Source: an uncultured Rhizobium sp. | GTDB lineage: Bacteria > Pseudomonadota > Alphaproteobacteria > Rhizobiales > Rhizobiaceae | Assembly (NCBI GenBank): GCA_945952315.1 | Contig: CAMFIE010000002.1 | Location: 62,001 to 126,000 of the forward strand | DNA: 64,000 nucleotides | Direction of reading: 5' to 3' | Shown here: positions 55,042-63,973 of the stretch, one piece after another | How the letters are laid out: each line of letters starts with the position of its first letter | How positions within the stretch are numbered: position 1 is the stretch's first letter | Notes under the pieces: model-generated | Seen by the model: only the letters and a program-made list of their open reading frames with translations | What the model was told of the DNA's origin: nothing | Database searches by the model: none | Translations under genes and position numbers: made by a program

Positions 55042-56286
55042 TCAAGCCGTCTTGTCGAGCGCGATCACCGCCTCGAACAGCACTTCCGCGCCGAGCGCGA
55101 TCGCATCGTTTTCCGTCCATTCTTCCGGCGCGTGGCTGAGGCCATCGCGGCTCGGAACGAAGATCATGGCCGCAGGCGCCTTTCGCGCCACCCAGGCCGC
55201 ATCATGCCCGGCGCCCGACGCCATCGGGCGATGGCTTGCCCCGATCCGGTCGCAGGCCTGACGCAATGTTTCGAGCAGGAAGGCATCGGAGGGCACGGCG
55301 GGATTGTCGGACACCAGCACCGGTTCCGGCACGGATACTCCTTCCGCGCCGTCCATCCGGGCGGCTTCCGTTTTTACCCAGCGGATGAAGCTTTCCATGT
55401 CGGGCCTGTGTTCGGCACGGGCATCGATCAGCAGGCGCACCCGGGCAGGCACCACATTGGCGGCATTCGGCTCCATCCGGAATTCGCCGACGGTTGCGGC
55501 AAAATGCCGGGGCTGGGCGGCAAGCACCCGGGCCGCCTCATCCACCTTCTGCACGAAACGGGAGGCGGCAACCAGCGCATCGGCACGGGCACCCATCGGT
55601 GTTGTGCCCGCATGCCCGGGCGCACCATTGAAGGTGAGCTCTATACGGGTGATCCCGGAAATCGCCCCGACGATGCCGATATCGACCTTCTCCCGTTCAA
55701 GAACCGGGCCCTGCTCGATATGCAATTCCAGAAAACCGGCAATCTCCGGCATCGAAAGCGTGCGGATGGTGGCCGGATTGCCGCCGACTTCCGCAAGCGC
55801 CTCGGCAAGGCTGCGGTCCCCTTCCATCCGCTCCAGCCAGCCATCCGGAAACTGGCCGGTAAAGCCGCGCGAACCGACGCAGGAGACGCCAAAGGCCGAA
55901 ACCTCCTCGGCAAGAAAATCGACAATCACCAGATCATGCTCCAGCTCGATCCGCCGGTCGGCAAGCGCGCGGGCGACTTCAAGCCCGGCAATCACGCCCG
56001 CAATCCCGTCGAAACGGCCGCCATCCGGCACCGTATCGGAATGGGAGCCCAGCATGATCGCCTTGCGGGAGGAGCGGCCCCGGCGCAGGCCGAGCAGATT
56101 GCCCGCATCATCAATGCGGGTTTCCAGCCCCGCATCCTGCATCTGGCTTTCGAGAAAGGCCCGGCCCTTCAGGAACATCGGCGTGAAGGATCGCCGCGTC
56201 CAGGGGCGGCCCGGCTCGGTGATTTCCGCAAGGCGGGCGATATCGTGATAGATGCGCCCGGCATCGACGGAGAGATTACGGCTCAT
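55042..56286 (-). CDS. M20 family N-carbamoyl-amino-acid hydrolase / allantoate amidohydrolase
   Basis: Di-zinc amidase of 414 residues. Metal-ligand motifs are GSHSDTVPDGGRFDG, the Glu pair in FLAEEVSAFG, LHIEQGPVLE and, near the C-terminus, GAGHDA and GLSHAPEEW. This set is that of hydantoin-utilising L-carbamoylases and AllC-type allantoate hydrolases. In the operon it would hydrolyse N-carbamoyl-glutamate to glutamate, CO2 and NH3. The start at ATG 56286 leaves a 5-bp gap to the amidohydrolase gene upstream. Confidence 0.87.
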   Translation of the reverse strand: MSRNLSVDAGRIYHDIARLAEITEPGRPWTRRSFTPMFLKGRAFLESQMQDAGLETRIDDAGNLLGLRRGRSSRKAIMLGSHSDTVPDGGRFDGIAGVIAGLEVARALADRRIELEHDLVIVDFLAEEVSAFGVSCVGSRGFTGQFPDGWLERMEGDRSLAEALAEVGGNPATIRTLSMPEIAGFLELHIEQGPVLEREKVDIGIVGAISGITRIELTFNGAPGHAGTTPMGARADALVAASRFVQKVDEAARVLAAQPRHFAATVGEFRMEPNAANVVPARVRLLIDARAEHRPDMESFIRWVKTEAARMDGAEGVSVPEPVLVSDNPAVPSDAFLLETLRQACDRIGASHRPMASGAGHDAAWVARKAPAAMIFVPSRDGLSHAPEEWTENDAIALGAEVLFEAVIALDKTA

Positions 56287-56291
56287 GGCGC

Positions 56292-57665
56292 TCAGGCTCC
56301 CTTGGCAGAATGAACAGGCGGGCGGACAAAGCGGCCGGTGCCGGGTTCCGCGGTCACGGTCCTGCCATCGAAGGCGAGCTTGCCGCGCAGCCATGTGCCC
56401 GCAATCGTATAGGGAAGCCGGATTCCGTCATAAGGGCTCCAGCCCACCACCGTGTTGCCGCTTTCGGCGGCACGGTAGACCTTTTCTTCCGGCGTCAGCA
56501 CCACGATATCGGCATCCTTGCCGACCTCCAGCGCACCCTTGATGTGGTCGAGGCGGAAATGCTTTGCCGGATTCCTGGTCATCAGCCGCGATGCCCAGGT
56601 GAGCGGGATATTCCGCTCGAGCGCCCCCTTGACGAAGAGCGGCACCATGACCTCGAGGCCGGGCACCCCGGAGGAATTGGCAAGCATGTCCGGATTGGTC
56701 TTGCGGTTTTCCGACCAGGCGACGTGATCGGTGGAGACCAGCCAGACCTGACCATCGCGAACCCGCTGCCAGAGCGCTTCCACCTCGGCGCGCGGGCGGA
56801 TCGGCGGATTGATCTTCGCCTTGCCACCGAGACGGGCCACGTCGTTTTCCTCATCCAGCGTGAGATAGTGAATGCAGCATTCCACGGTGGCTTCATAGCC
56901 GTCACGCCGATAGGCGGCGGCGATGTCATAGCCCCGGGCGAGCGAGCAGTGCACGACATGGGCCGGGCAGCCGGTCTGCGCGCCGGTTTCAAAGATCACA
57001 TGCATGGCCAGAAGCTCGGCAAGCGGTGGACGCGAAAGTCCATGCGCCCGCCAGTCGGTGATGCCGGCGGCCTTCACACGGTCCATGTAGATGCGCACAG
57101 TTTCATCGTCTTCGTTATGCACGCCGGCGGTGAGCCCGGTCTTTGCGATTTCCGCGAAAGCATCGGCCAGCATCGGTGGCGTGATGCGCGGAAAACGCTT
57201 CGGATCGGTGCCAAAGGTCGAGAACTTGAAGGCCGCGACACCGGCATCCGCCTGTTCGGCGATGCGGGCAGCCCCTTCCAGCGGATCGATGGTGCCGTAG
57301 AGCGCAAAATCCACCCGCGCCTGCGGGCTGGCATGGTCGATCTTGATCTTCACCGCTTCCGCAGAGCAGACGAGATTGCCTTCGTCATAGGGCATGTCGA
57401 CAATGGTGGTAATGCCGCCTGCGGCAGCGGCATTGGTGGACCAGATGAAATCTTCCTGGTTCTTTTGCGAAAGCGAATGCACCTGCGCATCGACAGCGCC
57501 GGGCAGGATCAGCCCTTTTCCGAAATGCTGCGTTTCCCGCGCCGCCGGTGCGGGGCCATCGCCCACCATCGCCACCTTTTCTCCGGAGACGGCCACATAG
57601 CCATTTTCGATGATGCGGTCGGTCAGAACCACGGTGCCCGTAAGGACAAGATCGAAATCGGACAT
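56292..57665 (-). CDS. Cyclic amidohydrolase (dihydropyrimidinase/allantoinase-like), candidate hydantoin-5-propionate hydrolase
   Basis: 457-residue TIM-barrel amidohydrolase. AAAAGGITTIVDMPY, the Lys of AAFKFSTFG, the His of GVHNEDDE, AHVVHCS and STDHVAWS correspond to the metal site of dihydropyrimidinases and allantoinases. The first metal motif, normally Asp-x-His-x-His, reads DAQVH (residues 59-63), so one His is replaced by Gln. In context it would open hydantoin-5-propionate to N-carbamoyl-glutamate. ATG 57665 has AAGGA at 6 nt; an ATG two codons earlier is less well placed. Confidence 0.85.
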   Translation of the reverse strand: MSDFDLVLTGTVVLTDRIIENGYVAVSGEKVAMVGDGPAPAARETQHFGKGLILPGAVDAQVHSLSQKNQEDFIWSTNAAAAGGITTIVDMPYDEGNLVCSAEAVKIKIDHASPQARVDFALYGTIDPLEGAARIAEQADAGVAAFKFSTFGTDPKRFPRITPPMLADAFAEIAKTGLTAGVHNEDDETVRIYMDRVKAAGITDWRAHGLSRPPLAELLAMHVIFETGAQTGCPAHVVHCSLARGYDIAAAYRRDGYEATVECCIHYLTLDEENDVARLGGKAKINPPIRPRAEVEALWQRVRDGQVWLVSTDHVAWSENRKTNPDMLANSSGVPGLEVMVPLFVKGALERNIPLTWASRLMTRNPAKHFRLDHIKGALEVGKDADIVVLTPEEKVYRAAESGNTVVGWSPYDGIRLPYTIAGTWLRGKLAFDGRTVTAEPGTGRFVRPPVHSAKGA

Positions 57666-57676
57666 GGTCATTCCTT

Positions 57677-59224
57677 TCAGGACACGGTGGAACGCGGCTG
57701 GTGAGCAAGCGCGAAGAAGTCATCGACCGAAGGCAGCGGCACGATCTCCGTCAGCCGCCGCAGGAAACCATCGGAGGCCAGCTCCAGTTCGATGGCCTCG
57801 ATCTCGCAGGAGAGCGCCCGATCTACCGTCAGGAATGCGGAATGCTTGCGCACGAGCCTGTAAATCTCCCCTGCAAGCCCTTCGGGCTTCAGGTTCATGA
57901 TATCGAGCGCCTGTGCGGCGAGCATGGCCTCGATTGCGGCAAGGCGCTTCAGCGCCTCCATCTGCCGGTCGAAACGGTCGATCACCAGCGGCAGGAAGGC
58001 GGCTTCGTCCTCGAGCCCGCCTGCCACGACCAGCGACTGGGCCGAAACCGGATTAACCATGGACAGCACGCGCGAGAAAATTTCGCCCGCAAGCTTGATC
58101 ATCGGGCCAAAGCCGGTGGCAATCGCGCCGGGCGGCACGAGATTGACCGGCAAGCCGGGACGCATGCCATTGCCCATGAGGACGCAGCGGTTGAAGGCAT
58201 TGCGCGCCGCATGCGCCATGGCAAGAGCGGCACTTTCAAAGAGCAGCGTCACGTCGAGCGGCAGCGAGCCGCCGGAGGTGAGGATGCGGCCATCGGCAAC
58301 GACCGGATTGTCATCCGGACGGCTCGTCGCGGAAACCACGCGGAAGCCCGCCGCCATCAGGCTTTCAAAGACCGAGCCGAAGACCTGCGCGATCATCCGC
58401 ACGCTCAAGGGGTCCTGAATATGGGTGGTGACGCCCCAGTTCCAGGGTTCGGCGGCCTGCAAAAGCCAGGCGCCCGTCTGGGCCTCGCGCGGTGTGCCGA
58501 CGGCGGTGACGGCCTCCCAGGGGTCTCGCGATGCCCCGAGGGCGCCGCAGGCCATCAGGCCGGTTGCGAGGAGAACGCGGATCGAGCCCGTTGCCTGCCG
58601 GATGGTTTCCGCCCCGTTGGCAAAGCTGACGGCATTGACGCCAAGGGCTGCAAGACCGTCGCGAGGGGCCATGGTCAGCGGCTTCAGACCAGCGGCGGCA
58701 AGCGCGTCGGCGGAACTCATGCGGCGGCCCTTGAAAAGGGCCTCGCCATCACCGACCAGCACGGCGCCGATCTGGCCCATGAGGCCGATATCGCCGCAGC
58801 CGATGGAGCCGGTCTTGCGCACCACGGGGATGACATCCCGATCCAGCAGTGCAAGAAAGGCTTCCACAAGGGCCTGCGAGCAGCCTACATGTCCGGTCAG
58901 CGCGGTATTGACGCGGATGGCCATGGCATTGCGCACCACGGAGGTGGGAAAGGCCGGGCCGGTGCCGAAATGGTGGGCGCGCACCAGGCCGAGATTGAAG
59001 GCATTGACCGCATCCGGCGACCATTCCACATCCTTCATGGCCCCGACCCCGGTGGTGGTGCCATAGACCGGGCGTCCGGCGGCAACCGCTTCTTCCAGAA
59101 CCGCGCGGCCGGCCCTTACGCGCGCCATGCCCTCGGCACTGGCCGAAACGCTGGAGCGTCCGGCGCCAATATCGGCAAGTTTGGCAAAGCCGATGGGTTG
59201 GCCGTTGAGTTCGATCCTGTTCAT
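57677..59224 (-). CDS. HAL/PAL-family lyase lacking the MIO triad, candidate ergothionase
   Basis: Aromatic ammonia-lyase fold, 515 residues, first gene of the operon. YGTTTGVGAM, FNLGLVRAHH, IQDPLSVRMIAQVFG and RPDDNPVVADG align with HutH blocks. Where HutH has GSVGASGDLAPL, which cyclises into the MIO electrophile, this protein reads GSIGCGDIGLM (58790-58810), one residue shorter and without Ala-Ser-Gly. MIO is needed for ammonia loss but not when trimethylamine is the leaving group, as in ergothionase. I therefore call it a candidate ergothionase, making thiourocanate. Confidence 0.85.
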   Translation of the reverse strand: MNRIELNGQPIGFAKLADIGAGRSSVSASAEGMARVRAGRAVLEEAVAAGRPVYGTTTGVGAMKDVEWSPDAVNAFNLGLVRAHHFGTGPAFPTSVVRNAMAIRVNTALTGHVGCSQALVEAFLALLDRDVIPVVRKTGSIGCGDIGLMGQIGAVLVGDGEALFKGRRMSSADALAAAGLKPLTMAPRDGLAALGVNAVSFANGAETIRQATGSIRVLLATGLMACGALGASRDPWEAVTAVGTPREAQTGAWLLQAAEPWNWGVTTHIQDPLSVRMIAQVFGSVFESLMAAGFRVVSATSRPDDNPVVADGRILTSGGSLPLDVTLLFESAALAMAHAARNAFNRCVLMGNGMRPGLPVNLVPPGAIATGFGPMIKLAGEIFSRVLSMVNPVSAQSLVVAGGLEDEAAFLPLVIDRFDRQMEALKRLAAIEAMLAAQALDIMNLKPEGLAGEIYRLVRKHSAFLTVDRALSCEIEAIELELASDGFLRRLTEIVPLPSVDDFFALAHQPRSTVS

Positions 59225-59300
59225 CGTCTGGCGTCAGTCCACGTTCGCTGGAAGGCATCTCCTTCCCTTCACACGCAGACTATTGGAGTTTTGCAGATCA

Positions 59301-59312
59301 TGGGATATCCCA
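59301..59312. promoter_or_regulatory. 12-bp palindrome in the divergent lyase-LysR promoter region
   Basis: TGGGATATCCCA is a perfect palindrome between the divergent lyase (start 59224) and regulator (start 59351), flanked by TTTTG on the left and CAAAA on the right (59289-59315, N17 between the flanks). It is the best candidate binding site for the dual-HTH regulator encoded next to it. Confidence 0.5.
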
Positions 59313-59350
59313 AAAGATGAACGCATGATGCTGCCGGGAGAGAATTGCAA

Positions 59351-60508
59351 ATGGATACGTCGGCGCTGGTCATCACCGATCACCTGCTGGATGGACGGAA
59401 CCTCAGGCAGACTGCGCGTTCGCTGGGATTGCCGCCCGCCACGGTTTCAGCGGCGCTTGCACGGGTGGAGCGGGCGCTCGCAACGGCTTTGTTGCAGAAA
59501 TCCGGTTCCGGGCTGATGCGCACGCTGGATGGCGAGCGGCTGCGCACGGCCTTTCAGGCCATGGCGGCAGAAGTGCGCCTGATGTTCGCCTTGGGGGAGG
59601 GCGAGGCGGCACCGCTGCTGACCTTCACCGCGCTTTCCCGCCTGCAGGAAGTGGCGCGCAAGGGCAGCATCCGCGCGGCGGCGCGGGAGCTTGGCATCGG
59701 CCAGCCGCAATTGACCCGACAGATCGCGCATGCGGAAGAAAAGATCGGCGCGACCCTGCTTTTGCGCCAGCATGAAGGGGCGGTGCCCACCGAGGCTGGT
59801 CTGCGGGCGATTGCTGCTGCCCGCCGGATCGAGGATATCTGGCGCGAAGCTTCTGCCCGCTCGGGTGAGCGCTTTCGCAGGCAGGCGCGGGCCGTGCGGG
59901 TGGGGGCGGTCTTTCCGCTCGGCGCGGAAAGCGCGATAGCCGGCCTGCTTGCCAATCTGTCGGCCCGCTGGCGCCTTCGTCATCCGCGTCAGCCGCTGTT
60001 CATCACCTCTATGATTGCCGAAGAGCTTTTGAATGGCGTGCGCCGGGGGCTGTATGACCTTGTCCTGCTCGACCTTGCCGATCTTCCGGAGGATCTCGAA
60101 GGGGCGGAGCTTTCGCGCTCGCCGCTGGTGCTGGTGGCGGCTCCTGAAACGGCGGAACGGGCAGGCGGCGCCTTGGCCAATCTTCTGCTTGCAGCACCGC
60201 TTGCACTGCCGAGTGCGCGCAGCGGCCTTCGCCAGATCATCGACCGGTTGATGGAAAGCGAAGCCTTCGCGGGCTGGCGCTCAGGAATGGAGCCCGTCGA
60301 GGTGGATTCGATCCCGGTGATCCTGCGCCTCGTCGAGGAGCATGGCTTCGTGACCTTCCTGCCCGCCGCCTCTCTGCCACCGGATGGCGGCAAGTTTTCG
60401 ACGCTGCCTTTGCCTGTCGTCTCAGCTATGCCCCTGAAAGCCGCCTGGCCGAAGGCAAGGGGCGACCAGCGCCTGATCGAACAGGTGCTGTCGCTCATCC
60501 GTGGATAG
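59351..60508 (+). CDS. LysR-type regulator with two N-terminal HTH segments
   Basis: Regulator of 385 residues; ordinary LysR proteins have about 300. A first HTH-like segment lies at about 15-50 (RQTARSLGLPPATVSAALARVE). A complete LysR HTH follows at about 90-150 (EVARKGSIRAAARELGIGQPQLTRQIAHAEE, then TEAG). The LysR effector-binding domain begins near 180 (VRVGAVFPLGAESAIAGLL). It is transcribed away from the five-gene operon and is its likely regulator. ATG 59351 (GGGAG upstream) was preferred to the TTG two codons earlier. Confidence 0.85.
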   Translation: MDTSALVITDHLLDGRNLRQTARSLGLPPATVSAALARVERALATALLQKSGSGLMRTLDGERLRTAFQAMAAEVRLMFALGEGEAAPLLTFTALSRLQEVARKGSIRAAARELGIGQPQLTRQIAHAEEKIGATLLLRQHEGAVPTEAGLRAIAAARRIEDIWREASARSGERFRRQARAVRVGAVFPLGAESAIAGLLANLSARWRLRHPRQPLFITSMIAEELLNGVRRGLYDLVLLDLADLPEDLEGAELSRSPLVLVAAPETAERAGGALANLLLAAPLALPSARSGLRQIIDRLMESEAFAGWRSGMEPVEVDSIPVILRLVEEHGFVTFLPAASLPPDGGKFSTLPLPVVSAMPLKAAWPKARGDQRLIEQVLSLIRG

Positions 60509-60514
60509 CCGGAT

Positions 60515-62089
60515 TCAGATCAGCCGGAAGGCGATATAGGCAAGGCTTGCGGCAATCACCCACAGCGCGATGCGGCCGGAGCGGCTGTGGCGGGCTTCCG
60601 CCTTGCCGATATCCTCCGCCGTCTTCGGATCAAAGCGCAGGCCGTGTTCGCTCATGTGCAGAAGCTCGGCGTGGAATTTCTCGGTCTTGGCGACAATATC
60701 GGGAGCCGCTTCGGCAAGCTTCATGGCGGCACGGAACCCGTCTCGCAGATCAACAGCGATACGCTTCGGTCCGAGATTGTCCCGGATCCAGCCGCCGACC
60801 ACCGGTTCGGAGGCCTTCCACATGTTGAAACGGGGATTGAGAATGCGTGAGACGCCTTCCACCACCACCATGGTTTTCTGCAGCATCACCAGTTCGGGCC
60901 GGGTTTCCATGTCGAAAAGCTCGGTCACCTCGAACAGCAGCGTCAGCAGCTTGCCCATGGAAATGGTCTCGGCGGGCTGACCGTGGATCGGCTCGCCAAT
61001 CGCGCGGATCGCCTGGGCAAAGCTTGCGACATCGTGATGGGCAGGCACATAACCCGCCTCGAAATGCACCTCCGCCACCCGCCGGTAATCACGGGTGATG
61101 AAGCCGAACAGGATTTCGGCAAGGAAGCGCCGCTCCTTCTTGCCCAGCCGCCCGACAATGCCCATGTCGACAGCAACGATCGTGCCCTGCGGATCGACGA
61201 ACAGATTGCCGGGGTGCATGTCGGCATGGAAAAAGCCGTCGCGCAGCGTATGGCGCAGGAAGGACTGGATCAGCGTATCCGCAAGCGCGTCGAGATCGTG
61301 TCCGGACGCTCTCAGCGCCTCCACGTCCGACATCTTGATGCCGTCGATCCATTCCATGGTGATGACATCCCGGCCGGTGCGCTCCCAGTCGACCTTCGGC
61401 ACGCGAAAGCCGGGATCATCCTTCGTATTCTCGGCGATTTCGGAAAGGGCCGCGGCCTCGAGCCGCAGGTCCATTTCAATCCGGGTGGTCTGTTCCAGCG
61501 TCCGGGTCACTTCCGTCGGGCGCAGGCGGCGATGGGCGGGAATGAACCGCTCCTGCAGCCGCGCGACCAGATACATGGCCTCGAGATCATGGGCAAAGCG
61601 CTGGCGCACGCCGGGGCGCACCACCTTGACGGCCACTTTCTTCGGCCCGTTCGGCGTCATGACCTCCGCCGGATGCACCTGCGCGATCGAGGCGGCGGCG
61701 ATCGGGCTGCCGAAAGCAGAATAAAGCTCTGAAAGCGGCCGCCCGAGCGAGCTTTCCACCGCCGCATGGGCGGCTCCTTCCGGAAAGAAGGCCATGCGGT
61801 CCTGCAGTTTGGACAGGTCATTGGCAAGGTCCACACCCACCACATCCGGGCGGGTCGCCAGAAACTGGCCGATCTTCACATAGGATGGTCCGAGCCGCTC
61901 GACTGCGCGGGCCACCTGATCCGAGCGGGCATCCGTTTTTGCCTTTCTTCTCTGGAAAGGCGAGGCGAGCTTCTTCAGAAGCCGCACCATCGGCGGCATG
62001 TCCTCTTCCGGCAGGCCCGCGATCACGCCTTCGCGCACCAGCACGAAGCCGACCCGCATGATGCGGAAATAGGCGGCAAGGGTGCTCAT
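60515..62089 (-). CDS. ubiB: Ubiquinone biosynthesis protein UbiB
   Basis: Atypical ABC1/ADCK-family kinase-like protein required for ubiquinone synthesis, 524 residues. AAASIAQVHPAEV is the KxGQ-type/A-rich loop region, VAVKVVRPGVRQRFAHDL has the ATP Lys, and GFFHADMHPGNLF, VDMGIVGRLGKKER contain the catalytic-type residues. Two short hydrophobic segments at the C-terminus (IALWVIAASLAYIAF) anchor it. ATG 62089 is next to the ubiE stop at 62094, so ubiE-ubiB are co-transcribed. Confidence 0.95.
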   Translation of the reverse strand: MSTLAAYFRIMRVGFVLVREGVIAGLPEEDMPPMVRLLKKLASPFQRRKAKTDARSDQVARAVERLGPSYVKIGQFLATRPDVVGVDLANDLSKLQDRMAFFPEGAAHAAVESSLGRPLSELYSAFGSPIAAASIAQVHPAEVMTPNGPKKVAVKVVRPGVRQRFAHDLEAMYLVARLQERFIPAHRRLRPTEVTRTLEQTTRIEMDLRLEAAALSEIAENTKDDPGFRVPKVDWERTGRDVITMEWIDGIKMSDVEALRASGHDLDALADTLIQSFLRHTLRDGFFHADMHPGNLFVDPQGTIVAVDMGIVGRLGKKERRFLAEILFGFITRDYRRVAEVHFEAGYVPAHHDVASFAQAIRAIGEPIHGQPAETISMGKLLTLLFEVTELFDMETRPELVMLQKTMVVVEGVSRILNPRFNMWKASEPVVGGWIRDNLGPKRIAVDLRDGFRAAMKLAEAAPDIVAKTEKFHAELLHMSEHGLRFDPKTAEDIGKAEARHSRSGRIALWVIAASLAYIAFRLI

Positions 62090-62093
62090 GCGG

Positions 62094-62870
62094 TCAGATC
62101 TTCCAGCCGGAATGCAGCGCGGCAATGCCGCCCGTGTAATTGGTATAGGTCACGCGGCTGAAACCGGCGCTGCGGATCATCGTCGCGAAATCTTCCTGAT
62201 TGGGGAATTTGCGGATCGATTCCACCAGATACTGGTAGGGTTCGGCATCGCCGGTGATCATCTTGCCGAATTGCGGAATGGCATTGAAGGACCAGGCATC
62301 ATAGACCCGGTCGAGCAGCGGCATCTCTACTTCGGAAAATTCAAGCACCAGCAGACGCCCGCCCCGCTTCAGCACGCGATAGGCCTCCGACAGGGCCTTG
62401 TCGATATGGGGCACGTTGCGGATGCCGAAGGCAATCGTATAGGCGTCGAAAGAACCGGTCTCGAAGGGCAGTTCCTCGGCATTGGCCTCGACGAAGGTGA
62501 GATTGTCGGTGAGCCCCTTTTTTTCGGCCCGCTCCGCGCCGACGGCAAGCATCGAGCCGTTGATGTCGAGCACGGTCGCATGCGCCAGACGGTTCGAGGC
62601 CTCGACAATCCGGAAGGCGATATCGCCGGTGCCGCCTGCCACGTCGAGATGGCGAAAATCGGGGGATTTGCGCGGGTTGAGGGCTGCGACCATCGCATCC
62701 TTCCACAGCCGGTGCAGGCCTGCCGACATCACGTCATTCATGATGTCATAGCGCTTGGCCACCTTGTGGAACACCTCGTTGACCAGCGGCTGCTTTTCGC
62801 CATCGGCCACATCCCGGAATCCGTAGGAGGTTTCCATGCCGCCCTTGGCGGAGGTGCGCTGTTCAGCCAT
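62094..62870 (-). CDS. ubiE: Demethylmenaquinone/2-methoxy-6-polyprenyl-1,4-benzoquinol methylase
   Basis: SAM-dependent C-methyltransferase of ubiquinone synthesis, 258 residues. The SAM loop [32 protein letters not shown] and [16 protein letters not shown] are UbiE signatures, and the C-terminal [19 protein letters not shown] is characteristic. It lies upstream of ubiB with a 4-bp gap and diverges from mutM. Confidence 0.98.
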   Translation of the reverse strand: MAEQRTSAKGGMETSYGFRDVADGEKQPLVNEVFHKVAKRYDIMNDVMSAGLHRLWKDAMVAALNPRKSPDFRHLDVAGGTGDIAFRIVEASNRLAHATVLDINGSMLAVGAERAEKKGLTDNLTFVEANAEELPFETGSFDAYTIAFGIRNVPHIDKALSEAYRVLKRGGRLLVLEFSEVEMPLLDRVYDAWSFNAIPQFGKMITGDAEPYQYLVESIRKFPNQEDFATMIRSAGFSRVTYTNYTGGIAALHSGWKI

Positions 62871-63007
62871 CGTATCGGACTCCCGTCACATTTTGCTTGC
62901 GGGTGAGAGGCGGCAATCCTATCCCTTGGGTCAAGGTCTGCGCCACGCGCCCTGCTGGCGCTCTATATCCCTTATCCGCCGCCGTTGAAACAGGAAGATG
63001 GATCATC

Positions 63008-63898
63008 ATGCCCGAATTGCCAGAGGTTGAGACTGTTCGCCGCGGGCTGGCGCCGGTGATGGAAGGGGCCAGGATCACGCAACTCGAGCTTCGGCGTCCG
63101 GATCTGCGCTTTCCGCTGCCGGATGATTTTGCGGCGAGGGTGGAAGGACAGCGGATTGCGGGCCTTGGCAGGCGCGCGAAATATCTTCTGATCGATCTCG
63201 ACGATGGGGCAACGATCCTTTCCCATCTCGGCATGTCGGGCTCGTTCCGGATCGAACAGGCCGGGCAGTCTGATACGCCCGGCCAGTTTCACCACGAGCG
63301 CTCCAAGGACGGCAAGCATGATCATGTGGTCTTCCATCTGCAAAGACCGGAAGGAGCCGTACGCATTCTCTATAATGACCCGCGCCGCTTCGGCTTCATG
63401 GACCTTTTCGAGCGCGCGCGGATGGAGGAGCATCCCTCGTTCCGGGGGCTCGGGCCGGAACCGGTCGGCAATGCGCTGGATGCCGCCTATCTCGCCGCCC
63501 GGTTCAAGGGCAAGGCACAGCCGCTGAAATCGGCCCTTCTCGACCAGAAGATGATCGCGGGTCTCGGCAATATATATGTGTGCGAGGCGCTGTGGCGTGC
63601 CGGGCTGTCACCGGAGCGGAGCGCAGGCACGCTGGTGAGCGAAAAGGGGACGGCGAAAAAGCCGCTGGTGCTTCTGGTCGAGGCGATCCGCGCGGTGATC
63701 GCCGAAGCCATCGAGGCGGGGGGCTCCTCGCTCCGGGACCATATCCGGACCGATGGCTCGCTCGGCTATTTCCAGCATTCCTTCGCCGTCTATGATCAGG
63801 AGGGAGAAGCCTGCCGCAAGCCGGGCTGCGAAGGGCATATCCTGAGGCGGGTGCAGGCCGGGCGATCGAGCTTCTATTGCAGTGCCTGCCAGCGTTAG
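63008..63898 (+). CDS. mutM: Formamidopyrimidine-DNA glycosylase
   Basis: Base-excision repair enzyme removing 8-oxoguanine. The catalytic N-terminus [13 protein letters not shown] follows the start Met directly, fixing ATG 63008; [18 protein letters not shown] is the helix-two-turn-helix and the C-terminal zinc finger has C-x4-C and C-x2-C ([15 protein letters not shown]). 296 residues. The order ubiE, mutM and a downstream promoter is that of the rhizobial dnaA neighbourhood. Confidence 0.98.
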   Translation: MPELPEVETVRRGLAPVMEGARITQLELRRPDLRFPLPDDFAARVEGQRIAGLGRRAKYLLIDLDDGATILSHLGMSGSFRIEQAGQSDTPGQFHHERSKDGKHDHVVFHLQRPEGAVRILYNDPRRFGFMDLFERARMEEHPSFRGLGPEPVGNALDAAYLAARFKGKAQPLKSALLDQKMIAGLGNIYVCEALWRAGLSPERSAGTLVSEKGTAKKPLVLLVEAIRAVIAEAIEAGGSSLRDHIRTDGSLGYFQHSFAVYDQEGEACRKPGCEGHILRRVQAGRSSFYCSACQR

Positions 63899-63944
63899 GC
63901 CCCAAGAATGTGGAAAGGCCGGGTGGAAGTTTTGCGATTGAGCG

Positions 63945-63973
63945 TTGACGCGCCCGTTCTTTCCCGCTATATG
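63945..63973 (+). promoter_or_regulatory. Sigma-70-type promoter downstream of mutM
   Basis: TTGACG (63945-63950) and TATATG (63968-63973) with a 17-bp spacer, on the plus strand after mutM. The gene it drives lies beyond the window; by rhizobial synteny rpsT and then dnaA are expected, which is inference. Confidence 0.65.

Noticed and set aside
52261-59224. Ordinary histidine utilisation operon
   Set aside because: HutI, HutF and HutG are absent, hydantoin-type hydrolases and DUF917 replace them, and the lyase lacks the MIO triad.
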